The notes beneath the pieces are model-generated. The model was not told where the DNA came from, made no database searches, and saw nothing but the letters and a program-made list of their open reading frames with translations. The position numbers and the translations under genes were made by a program. From CAIPBY01 sp041671305 (GTDB taxonomy: Bacteria > Patescibacteriota > Patescibacteriia > 2-01-FULL-39-33): 50,401 bases of DNA. Location: positions 1 to 50,401 of the forward strand of contig JBAZBX010000004.1 in the NCBI GenBank assembly GCA_041671305.1. The letters are read 5' to 3'. Below, piece after piece: positions 30,867 to 38,958 of the stretch (its first letter is position 1; every line of letters starts with the position of its first letter).

Positions 30867-31049
30867 ATGATGCGAGAATCGAACGGGGTTGGAAGCGAGG
30901 CTAGCTTTTGGAGGAATCTGTCTGCCGTTAGGCAGGGCCGAAAAGCGACGATGAGCGTCGATAACAACCCTAGGAAGCATTTGGCGCCAACCCAGGACAA
31001 GTGAATCCGTCGCATTCTGGCGACGGATGAGAGCGGAATTCCCTCATCC
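30867..31049 (+). other. GC-rich folded element with a 45-codon ORF
   Basis: Between the terminator and the next gene lies a stretch much richer in GC than its surroundings. It holds perfect hairpins CTGCC-gtta-GGCAG (30922-30935), CGACG-atgag-CGTCG (30946-30960), and a 9-bp stem (31005-31013 with 31020-31028), and an alternative stem GGATGAG/CTCATCC (31025-31031 with 31043-31049) that competes with it. One frame reads 45 codons from 30867 to 31004 (MMRESNGVGSEASFWRNLSA, then VRQGRKATMS). Its codons differ from the host pattern and no SD is present. Repeat, structured RNA or small ORF cannot be told apart here. Confidence 0.45.
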
Positions 31050-31054
31050 CAATC

Positions 31055-31083
31055 TTGATAAAAATAGTTTTTTGTTCTAATAT
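31055..31083 (+). promoter_or_regulatory. Promoter of the YhhQ gene
   Basis: TTGATA at 31055-31060, a 17-nt spacer, TAATAT at 31078-31083. The start would be about 15 nt before the ATG at 31107. Confidence 0.55.
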
Positions 31084-31106
31084 AAATTAATGATTAACAA
31101 TCTGAT

Positions 31107-31772
31107 ATGTCCAAATCCTACAAATATTTCACTGCTATAGCCGTTTTCTTCGTGGCAGTCCTCCTTATCTCCAACATCGCCTCCACCAAAATAGTTGATC
31201 TCAAGTGGTTCACTTTTGATGGCGGAACTTTGCTTTTCCCGCTTAGCTATATTTTCGGAGATATTCTGACCGAAGTTTATGGCTACAAAAAATCCAAGCA
31301 AGTAATCTGGTTGGGATTTTTCTCCGCTTTGGTTATGTCTTTGGTTTTAATTATTGTCGGTGCTCTACCTTCCGCTCCAGATTGGGGCAACCAAGATGCC
31401 TACAACAAGATATTGGGATTGGCGCCAAGAATTGTAATTGCTAGTTTGGTCGCATATTTTTGTGGAGAATTTTTGAATTCTTTCATTATGGCCAAGATGA
31501 AAATCATGACCAAAGGAAAATGGCTTTGGACCAGGACGATCGGCTCCACCGTAGTCGGAGAATTGGCCGACAGCGTGATTTTTATCCTCATTGCTTTCGT
31601 GGGTATTTTGCCTAATTCTCTGATAATCACTTTGATTGTCTCTAATTATATTTTCAAAACTCTGGTGGAAATTTTGTTTACGCCAATTACCTACAAAGTT
31701 ATTAAATTTTTGAAGAAAACGGAGCAAGAAGACGTTTACGATTACAAGACGAATTTCAATCCGTTTGTTTGA
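31107..31772 (+). CDS. yhhQ: Queuosine precursor transporter
   Basis: Membrane protein of the VUT/YhhQ family that imports queuosine precursors. 221 residues with six hydrophobic helices. Family markers: LLISNIASTKIVDL near the start, FPLSYIFGDILTEVYGYKKS, and the helix TIGSTVVGELADSVIFILIAFVG with NYIFKTLVEILFTPITYKVI. The genes for queuosine use (tgt, queA) are not in the window. It stands alone with its own promoter. Confidence 0.92.
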   Translation: MSKSYKYFTAIAVFFVAVLLISNIASTKIVDLKWFTFDGGTLLFPLSYIFGDILTEVYGYKKSKQVIWLGFFSALVMSLVLIIVGALPSAPDWGNQDAYNKILGLAPRIVIASLVAYFCGEFLNSFIMAKMKIMTKGKWLWTRTIGSTVVGELADSVIFILIAFVGILPNSLIITLIVSNYIFKTLVEILFTPITYKVIKFLKKTEQEDVYDYKTNFNPFV

Positions 31773-31821
31773 CTTTTTTCTAATTTTCTGCTAATGTTCG
31801 CTTTAATTAGCCAACAAATTT

Positions 31822-32769
31822 ATGGAAAATAAGGAAATTTTTTTATCAGTCATAATCCCGGTTTACAACGAAGAGGGGAATATCAATAAGCTGGATCAGG
31901 AAATCAAATCCTCTATCTTAAATATTACTCCGGATTTTGAAATTATCTACGTCAATGATGGTAGTAGCGATGGTACTCTGCAAGAGCTCAAGGAATTAAG
32001 CGATATCACTATTATCAATCTGAACCGTAATTACGGTCAAGCAACAGCCCTAGATGTAGGCTTTAGATCTTGCAACGGAAAATACATAGTATCTTTGGAT
32101 GGAGATGGTCAGAATGATCCCAAGGATATTTCTCTTTTGTTTGATAAATTAATTACAGAAGGCTGGGATGTAGTGACTGGTTGGAGGAAAAAAAGAAAGG
32201 ACAGTAGTGGCATAAATATTTTGACTCGCGTGGGTAGGTTGTTGAGGCGACTACTTATCGGTGATATTGTTCATGATACAGGTTGTACGCTTAGAATATA
32301 TACCAAGGAAGCCGCGAAATGCTTGGATATCGGCGGTGAGATGCATCGCTATATTCTGGCCATCTTGAAGTGGAAGGGTTTCAAAATTAGCGAAGTGGTG
32401 GTTAATCATAGGCCTCGCACTGTCGGAAAAAGCAAATATAATTATACCAAGGCGGTCAGAGGTTTTATTGATTTGGTTTATATTTGGTTTATTCAAAAAT
32501 ATTCTCAAAGGCCATTGCATCTGTTCGGCTATGCGAGCTTCTTTCTATTTTTTGCCGGATTATTGTCAGCCATGGTTTCAGTCTACCAAAAAATATTTTT
32601 TGGTTTAAGTATAAACCGCAGCGGATATTTCCTGATAGGCGCTTTTATGCTTTTAACCTCAATAATTTTATTTAGCTTTGGTATTGTGATTGATTTATTA
32701 ATCAATATTAAGTTTCATTCCTCTACGACCGAAAAGAGATATTATGTGAGAGGAATAATTAAAAAGTAA
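31822..32769 (+). CDS. Family 2 glycosyltransferase with membrane tail
   Basis: 315 residues. The GT-A domain has VIIPVYNEEGNI at the start, YVNDGSSDGT and the DxD motif in SLDGDGQNDPKDI (about 91-101), then KSKYNYTKAVRG. Two C-terminal hydrophobic helices (about 235-255 and 270-295) make it a DPM1/ArnC-like enzyme that transfers a sugar to a polyprenyl phosphate. It is coupled to the next gene by a TAATG overlap of one base. First gene of the surface-glycan operon. Confidence 0.9.
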   Translation: MENKEIFLSVIIPVYNEEGNINKLDQEIKSSILNITPDFEIIYVNDGSSDGTLQELKELSDITIINLNRNYGQATALDVGFRSCNGKYIVSLDGDGQNDPKDISLLFDKLITEGWDVVTGWRKKRKDSSGINILTRVGRLLRRLLIGDIVHDTGCTLRIYTKEAAKCLDIGGEMHRYILAILKWKGFKISEVVVNHRPRTVGKSKYNYTKAVRGFIDLVYIWFIQKYSQRPLHLFGYASFFLFFAGLLSAMVSVYQKIFFGLSINRSGYFLIGAFMLLTSIILFSFGIVIDLLINIKFHSSTTEKRYYVRGIIKK

Positions 32770-33887
32770 TGAAAAAAATCCTAGTCCTAAATTACGAATT
32801 CCCGCCGCTCGGCGGGGGAGCCGGCAATGCCACTTATTACTTACTCAAAGAATTTGCCAAGGACAAAGATCTGCAAATAGACCTAATCACTTCTTCGCTT
32901 GATAAATACAAGGAAGAAGTCTTTGCCGATAACATTAAAATCTACTATCTGGATATCGGCAAGCAAGGCAACATCCATTATCAAAGCAATAAGGACTTGA
33001 TCAAATACGCCTTCAAAGCACATAAGCTGGCCAAACGATTGAATCAGCAAAACAGCTATGATTTAGTCCATGCCTTTTTCGGGATTCCCTGCGGTTTTGT
33101 CGCCATGTTGCTGAAACGTCCCTACATCGTCAGCTTGCGCGGTTCTGATGTGCCGTTCTATAACAAGCGTTTCTACTGGCTTGATAAATTCATTTTCCAG
33201 CATTTGAGCAAGGTCATTTGGAAAAAAGCCAAGGCGGTCGTAGCCAATTCGCAAGGACTCAAAGACCTGGCCCAAAAAACAGTTCCAAACCAAGAAGTCG
33301 CCGTCATCTATAACGGCATTGACATGGATGAGTTCAGACCCGTCGCGGACAAATCCGGCGAATTCACTATCATCTCTACTTCAAGATTGATAAGAAGAAA
33401 GGGGATTGAACATCTGATATCTGCTTTTATTGATTTTGAGAAAATATATCACGATGCCAAGCTAATCATTGTCGGCGACGGGGATCTAAAAGATGAGCTC
33501 TCAAGCATAGTAAATTCAGCCGGAGTTGACGGCAAAGTGGATTTTCACGGCTCAGTCAGCCATGACAAATTACCCGAATTATACCGAAGCGCTGATGTTT
33601 TTGTCCTGCCGTCGCTAAATGAAGGAATGAGCAATTCCTTGCTGGAAGCCATGGCTTCGGGACTGGCCATTATCGCCACTGATACCGGCGGCACCGGAGA
33701 ACTAGTCGATGATCAGAATGGAATAATTGTCGCGCAAAACAGCGCAGCAGAAATTTACGACGCATTAGAAACGATATATAATGATAAAGATTTACTAAAT
33801 CAGATGAAAATATCCAGCAGGGAAAAAGTAGCTGTTTTTTCTTGGGCGAAAGTGGGGGAGAGGTATAAATCAATTTACAATAATTAA
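32769..33887 (+). CDS. Family 4 glycosyltransferase
   Basis: GT-B fold enzyme, 372 residues. N-terminal Rossmann part ILVLNYEFPPLGGGAGNATYYL; the C-terminal nucleotide-sugar part has IISTSRLIRRKGIEHLISAF and the EX7E motif in SLNEGMSNSLLEAMASGLAIIATDTGGTGELV. It shares one base with the upstream gene (TAATG). Its first part is richer in GC and C-ending codons than the AT-rich CapK gene that follows, so these genes have different histories. Confidence 0.92.
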   Translation: MKKILVLNYEFPPLGGGAGNATYYLLKEFAKDKDLQIDLITSSLDKYKEEVFADNIKIYYLDIGKQGNIHYQSNKDLIKYAFKAHKLAKRLNQQNSYDLVHAFFGIPCGFVAMLLKRPYIVSLRGSDVPFYNKRFYWLDKFIFQHLSKVIWKKAKAVVANSQGLKDLAQKTVPNQEVAVIYNGIDMDEFRPVADKSGEFTIISTSRLIRRKGIEHLISAFIDFEKIYHDAKLIIVGDGDLKDELSSIVNSAGVDGKVDFHGSVSHDKLPELYRSADVFVLPSLNEGMSNSLLEAMASGLAIIATDTGGTGELVDDQNGIIVAQNSAAEIYDALETIYNDKDLLNQMKISSREKVAVFSWAKVGERYKSIYNN

Positions 33888-33897
33888 TATAAAACAT

Positions 33898-35214
33898 ATG
33901 AGAATCAATTGGAGAAAACCGGTTATCTACTTGATATTATACTTATCGGGAAGTAAAATTCCCGAAATTATTAAAGAAATAAAGAGAGTGGCGAATTTTT
34001 CAATTGAAGATAAAGAACGTTATCAAAAAGAAAAGTTAAAAAAAATTTTATTACACGCATATAATAATGTTCCATATTATCGTGACGTTTTTATAAAAGA
34101 AGGAATTATTGAAAATAATCAAATTAATCTAAATAATTTTAATAGAATACCGTTATTAACAAAAAAGATAATTAGAGAACAAGGCAGTAATTTATATTCT
34201 CATGATTATAAATCAAGAAAGTATTATGAAAATACATCAGGTGGATCGACTGGCGAGCCTATAAAGTTAATACAAGATAGAGTTTATGAAGAATGGAATA
34301 ACGCAACAAAAATATATTTTAACGAATTATTAGGGAAGCGTCTAGGTGAAAAAGAAATTAAACTTTGGGGATCAGACAGAGATATAATTAAAGGAAATTT
34401 AACACTTAAAGATAGGGCTATTAATTTTCTTTATAACAGACAGTTTTTCAATTCATATAATTTTTCAAAGTCGGATATTAGAAATTTGATTCAGTTGAAT
34501 AATAGATTTCAACCCGTTAGTTATTGGGCATATATTGATTCCTTGCTAGAATGCAGTAAATATATAGTAAAAAATAATAGCTATATTGTACCCCCAGAAA
34601 TAATCGTGTCCACTATTGGCCCATTGGACAATGAAAGTAAAAACCTTATAGAATCTGCCTTTAAGACAAAAGTGCATAATCAATATGGATCCAGGGAAGC
34701 AGGTGTCTTGGCTTGCCAGGACAGTGGTCAAAATGAATTGAATGTCTTTTTTTGGAAGGATCTGTTAGAAATATCTGCTGACGGCAAATTATTAATTACT
34801 TCATTAAATAATTATTCGATGCCTCTGATCAGATATGAAATTGGAGATGTCGCCTTACCAGGCAATAAATATTACGGATTATGCGACTCCACAATATTTT
34901 TTAGTATTGAAAATGTTATTGGACGGACTCTTGGCTATTTTAAATCGGAAAATGGTGAACTTAAACATTCTCATTTTATTGTACAGCAGTTATTTTTTAG
35001 AGATTGGATTACTAAATTTCAAATAGTTCAGCACAGTATAGATCTAATAGAAATGAAGATAGTGGGCAGTAAAAATGAAAAAGAAATGAGTGAGGTGGAA
35101 AAATTAGTTAAAAACTTCCTGGGTGATAGTATAACAATAGACTGGAATTTTGTGGACGCTATTGAACCGACACCCAGCGGGAAATATATCTATACTGTTT
35201 GTGAAATTAATTAG
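33898..35214 (+). CDS. CapK/PaaK-like adenylate-forming protein
   Basis: 438 residues, related to phenylacetate-CoA ligases and to CapK of capsule loci. The AMP-binding loop TSGGSTGEPI is near residues 113-122; NQYGSREAG is the second motif, then YEIGDVA and the hinge-like LGYFKS. Start after CATATG, no SD. The gene is clearly A/T-richer in its codons than the two glycosyltransferases upstream, which suggests separate acquisition. Role probably activation of a carboxylic acid for glycan modification. Confidence 0.85.
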   Translation: MRINWRKPVIYLILYLSGSKIPEIIKEIKRVANFSIEDKERYQKEKLKKILLHAYNNVPYYRDVFIKEGIIENNQINLNNFNRIPLLTKKIIREQGSNLYSHDYKSRKYYENTSGGSTGEPIKLIQDRVYEEWNNATKIYFNELLGKRLGEKEIKLWGSDRDIIKGNLTLKDRAINFLYNRQFFNSYNFSKSDIRNLIQLNNRFQPVSYWAYIDSLLECSKYIVKNNSYIVPPEIIVSTIGPLDNESKNLIESAFKTKVHNQYGSREAGVLACQDSGQNELNVFFWKDLLEISADGKLLITSLNNYSMPLIRYEIGDVALPGNKYYGLCDSTIFFSIENVIGRTLGYFKSENGELKHSHFIVQQLFFRDWITKFQIVQHSIDLIEMKIVGSKNEKEMSEVEKLVKNFLGDSITIDWNFVDAIEPTPSGKYIYTVCEIN

Positions 35215-35218
35215 AGTC

Positions 35219-35812
35219 ATGCAAAAAAATAAAAATCAAAAACTACTTAGATTCGGCACAAGCTTGCTCATCCCGAAATTTGTCAAAAATGCCTATTTAA
35301 TGGTTAGGTTCGGCTGTACCATACATCCCCGAGCCAATATTAACTTCTTAAAAAATTTGACCATCGGAAAGGGAAGTGTGATTGGGAAGTGCGACATCTA
35401 TGCGCAGGGACCATTAATGATCGGCAAAAATTGCCTAATCAATGATTATGTGATTTTAAATTCGAAAACAGGATACATGAAAATAGGCGACAATTCTGCT
35501 ATAAATAATTTTTCAATAATTTATGGCAATGGCGGCATTGAAATCGGTGACCATTGCGCTATCGCCCATTCTGTAAAAATCATTAAGAATCACCAGATAC
35601 CCGAGCAGTTAAACATTCCCTATAGTGCAACCTCTGATAAATTTACAAAAATAGGAAACTACGTCTGGTTGGGGGCTAACACAACCATTGTCGATGGTAT
35701 TGTTATCGGCGATAATTGCGTCATTGGCGCCAATTCTTTTGTCAATAAAAATCTGCTGGAAAACGGGATTTACGCAGGAAGCCCAGCTAAGCTAATCCGC
35801 CAAAGACAATGA
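35219..35812 (+). CDS. Hexapeptide-repeat acyltransferase
   Basis: 197 residues from ATG 35219, chosen because the earlier in-frame ATG lies inside the CapK gene. Left-handed beta-helix of hexapeptide repeats (IGKGSVIGKCDIY, IGKNCLINDYVIL, IGDNSAINNFSII, IGDHCAIAHSVKI, later WLGANTTIVDGIVIGDNCVIGA and AGSPAKLIR). Such enzymes add acetyl or other acyl groups to sugars. The stop overlaps the next ATG (ATGA). Confidence 0.92.
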   Translation: MQKNKNQKLLRFGTSLLIPKFVKNAYLMVRFGCTIHPRANINFLKNLTIGKGSVIGKCDIYAQGPLMIGKNCLINDYVILNSKTGYMKIGDNSAINNFSIIYGNGGIEIGDHCAIAHSVKIIKNHQIPEQLNIPYSATSDKFTKIGNYVWLGANTTIVDGIVIGDNCVIGANSFVNKNLLENGIYAGSPAKLIRQRQ

Positions 35813-36765
35813 AAAAATACCTGAAAATACTTATAAAGATACTGATAAGTACGGCTGCAATTTGCTATATCTTATCAAAGTTCAATCTAAGTGAGATTTT
35901 TAATAATCTATCGCAAGCCGATTTTTGGCTATTTTTTTTAGTAATACTTTCGGGAATTATTAACAACTTCCTATGCACATGGCGCTGGTCCCTCATCAAT
36001 AAAAAAATATACGGCATTAGCATGCCGTACTTTAAAATGGTAAAACTGTATTTTATTGGAGTATTTTTCAATTTATTTCTACCTACCAGTATCGGCGGAG
36101 ATGCCGTAAAGGCGTATCATTCATACAAGGAAACGCAGAATAACAAAAAGGCGGTGAATTCCATAATTTTAGACAGGGTGACCGGCTTGCTAATACTGCT
36201 GTTTATCGGTTATTTTTCCTTAATAATAGCTGCCGTTTTGGGAATCAATATTGACTCCAAAATAATAAAATTTTTGGAGATATTCTTAATTGTATTATGT
36301 TCTGGCTTTATTCTTGCTCTGATTATTCGCTTTTCAAAAAAAGCCTTTTTTGAAAAAAACCGCTTCTTAAATTTTATTAAAAACATCGACGACGATTTCT
36401 TTATGCTTTTAAGCAAGCCAAGTCTACTTTTATCCACATCAGCAATATCCGTACTTTTCCAACTGTTATCCATAAGCAATTCGTACATACTCGCGCAGGC
36501 GATCGGACTTGACATTCCTTTTATATATTTCTTAATCTTCATTCCCATCATATCTATTTTAATCACTCTTCCGATTTCTTTTTTCGGTATTGGTGTAAGG
36601 GAGACACTTTACGTGCTATTATTTTCCACAATCGGCATTATGCCGGAGAAAATTATTGCGGTTTCATTCTTATCTTTTTTAGTACTTGTAATAATAGGCA
36701 TCGGCGGTGGCATTATATATGCTACGGATAAGCATGATAAGCCCATCACTTCCTTATCACTGTAA
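35809..36765 (+). CDS. UPF0104/flippase-like membrane protein
   Basis: 318 residues with about eight hydrophobic helices. The LPG_synthase_TM (AglD/YbhN-like) family pattern is visible: LFLPTSIGGDAVKAYHSYK near the second helix, ILDRVTGLLILLFIGY, and PISFFGIGVRETLYVLLFS near the end. Members are linked to lipid or polyprenol-glycan handling in the membrane. It overlaps the acyltransferase by 4 nt and the converging minus-strand gene by 20 nt. Confidence 0.85.
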   Translation: MKKYLKILIKILISTAAICYILSKFNLSEIFNNLSQADFWLFFLVILSGIINNFLCTWRWSLINKKIYGISMPYFKMVKLYFIGVFFNLFLPTSIGGDAVKAYHSYKETQNNKKAVNSIILDRVTGLLILLFIGYFSLIIAAVLGINIDSKIIKFLEIFLIVLCSGFILALIIRFSKKAFFEKNRFLNFIKNIDDDFFMLLSKPSLLLSTSAISVLFQLLSISNSYILAQAIGLDIPFIYFLIFIPIISILITLPISFFGIGVRETLYVLLFSTIGIMPEKIIAVSFLSFLVLVIIGIGGGIIYATDKHDKPITSLSL

Positions 36766-38941
36766 TGCAATTGAAGTCCCTATTCAGACAAAATCTGTAT
36801 TCTGAGTTTTTATCATAAAGACTAAATATATCAGATTCGATGGCCATCTTGCCATATTTATTTGAATCACCCTCTAATAAATTTACATAATTAATATAAA
36901 ATATCCTCTTTCCGCCATTTGTTAAAATATAGTAATCATATTTTTTGGACACTGGAGATGCCTCATATCTTATATCTGATTCGCCTTTAAAAAATTCTTT
37001 AAAACCCTCCCGATCAGCCCAAGAAAGAATCGAATCGGAATTCTCTTTTTTATTCATATATTGCGCAACTTCATAACCGCCGTAGCCCCAGGCCTCGGCG
37101 GTTATTATTTTTTGCGAATTAAGAATATTCGAATATTGATTATAAAAAGGCAAGCTTAATAAATTTATTGCAATCAGATATGCCCCAATGATGATATACT
37201 TAACAATTTTAAATCTAAAATCAATTTGGCAAATGAATATCATGGCCATGATGGCCGCTAACGGATACAACATGATTTGGTATCTCGGGTTAGCATAAAA
37301 TCCTCCAATTGACGCGCCGACAATGAATGTCAGAACACAAAATTGAATTATGATTGAATAAAACTCCAACCTCTTATCTACGCTTTTTCTTAAAAAAATG
37401 AATATATTTAAAAATACTCCTAATAATAACGGCAGGGTGAGGGTCAGTATAATTGTAGTAATTGATGATAAGAATAGCTTGAGTGGCTCAAAATTTCTAA
37501 TCTCATATTCGCCAAAATAGTAATTATTGATATTTAATATTTTTTGATTCAGCATAAAATTGAAATTGACTATAACAAATAACACTAAAAAAGCGATCGA
37601 GAGCAACATACCTGCGTTTTTTTGCGAAATACATCTTTTAACTAGATTTATAAGCCTAAAGTTAAGAATAAAGGCGTCAAAGAATATCACAAAGATCAAT
37701 AGATAAATATAAGTGATTCCGGATGATAAGATGCTTGAATCTATTGATCCATTTAATAAATATAGCGGTTGCACCCATGTCGCCGGAAACATGACTCCGA
37801 ACAAAAAGACAGACAAAAGAATAAATTTCAGATATTCATAAATCCTCGCATAAAACAAATCGATTTCGCTCTTTTTATTGAACATGAATTCTAATAAGAT
37901 AATCAAGGAAAAAATGACATAATAAATTGAAACAAAATATTTAGAAATCAGAGCTAAAGAGAAAAATAATGCTGAATATAAAATATATTTCCTTTCGTGA
38001 TTGCGCAGATATATTAAAAAACATAAGAAACTCAAAAATGAAGTCGACCATAAAGTCGCGTCTGGATTCACTATCTGGCTGATTCCGATAATTATGGGGT
38101 TCAGTGCAATAAACGCCAAAATTAGAATTGACTGTCCCTTGGAAAAAATCTTTTTAGAAAACATATAAATCAATACCAGCAATGAGGCATTAAAAATGAT
38201 TATCGGCATACGCCAAAAAGCCAGATATACCTCACGGTTTGAAAAATCGAATCTATTGTATGATGTAAAAAAGTTTACAATACCGGACAGGAGTGATGGC
38301 AATACTCCTGGCTTATCATTAATATAAGTATCCGCCCAATTGCCATGTGAAATAGCTTCATACAGCTGAGGCACTCGCGTTAACAGCCATTTAGGCTCAT
38401 CCACGCTCATGAATTGTCCTAAATGCACAGTGCCAAAAATAAAATACAGGGCAATTATAACCACGACCAAAATATTCATAATCCGCTTATTTTTGAATAG
38501 CGATGATTTATTTTTTTCAACATCTTTAAAATCATTGCCTTCTGGCTCAATTTTAATCGGTTTTTTATAAATAAAACTGATGGTGAGCAGGCACAGAAAT
38601 GCAATAAGCATTAAAATTAGTAATATAAACGGTTCTAAATTACTTGCGACCTGATAGTGCTGAAAATATACTTTGGCGAAAATCATCAAAGCCACCGACA
38701 ATAAAAATAAATACTTCAAAATCTTTTGTACACTGTTTGAAAGATTGATTTTTATAACATTTTCAAATAAATATATATTTGCAATAGCTAAGCCGATATT
38801 TAATAAAATAATTGATCCGCTAGGCAAAGAAAAAGCTATAACTTGCTGGCTTATAAATATTGAATATACAAAAAGCGCCAAGCTGATGCTTAGCGTGGAA
38901 ATAAAACTGATTAAAAAAGTCTTTTTCCAAGAAATATTCAT
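36746..38941 (-). CDS. GT39-type membrane glycosyltransferase, long form
   Basis: 731 residues with many hydrophobic helices. The catalytic loop after the first helix cluster has SVDEPKWLLTRVPQLYEAI (DE at 180-181) and NDKPGVLPSL (about 208-217), the arrangement of PMT/ArnT-like enzymes that use polyprenyl-phosphate sugars. The N-terminal 150 residues hold four extra helices before the usual first loop. The C-terminus is a short soluble domain. It converges on the flippase-like gene with a 20-nt overlap, and follows the 808-residue gene by 17 nt. Protein or glycan mannosylation outside the cell is inferred. Confidence 0.85.
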   Translation of the reverse strand: MNISWKKTFLISFISTLSISLALFVYSIFISQQVIAFSLPSGSIILLNIGLAIANIYLFENVIKINLSNSVQKILKYLFLLSVALMIFAKVYFQHYQVASNLEPFILLILMLIAFLCLLTISFIYKKPIKIEPEGNDFKDVEKNKSSLFKNKRIMNILVVVIIALYFIFGTVHLGQFMSVDEPKWLLTRVPQLYEAISHGNWADTYINDKPGVLPSLLSGIVNFFTSYNRFDFSNREVYLAFWRMPIIIFNASLLVLIYMFSKKIFSKGQSILILAFIALNPIIIGISQIVNPDATLWSTSFLSFLCFLIYLRNHERKYILYSALFFSLALISKYFVSIYYVIFSLIILLEFMFNKKSEIDLFYARIYEYLKFILLSVFLFGVMFPATWVQPLYLLNGSIDSSILSSGITYIYLLIFVIFFDAFILNFRLINLVKRCISQKNAGMLLSIAFLVLFVIVNFNFMLNQKILNINNYYFGEYEIRNFEPLKLFLSSITTIILTLTLPLLLGVFLNIFIFLRKSVDKRLEFYSIIIQFCVLTFIVGASIGGFYANPRYQIMLYPLAAIMAMIFICQIDFRFKIVKYIIIGAYLIAINLLSLPFYNQYSNILNSQKIITAEAWGYGGYEVAQYMNKKENSDSILSWADREGFKEFFKGESDIRYEASPVSKKYDYYILTNGGKRIFYINYVNLLEGDSNKYGKMAIESDIFSLYDKNSEYRFCLNRDFNCITVIRK

Positions 38942-38958
38942 ATCAAAATATCCCTCTT

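Noticed and set aside
35150..35218. N-terminal extension of the hexapeptide acyltransferase
   Set aside because: It lies inside the CapK-like gene; the protein fold begins after ATG 35219.
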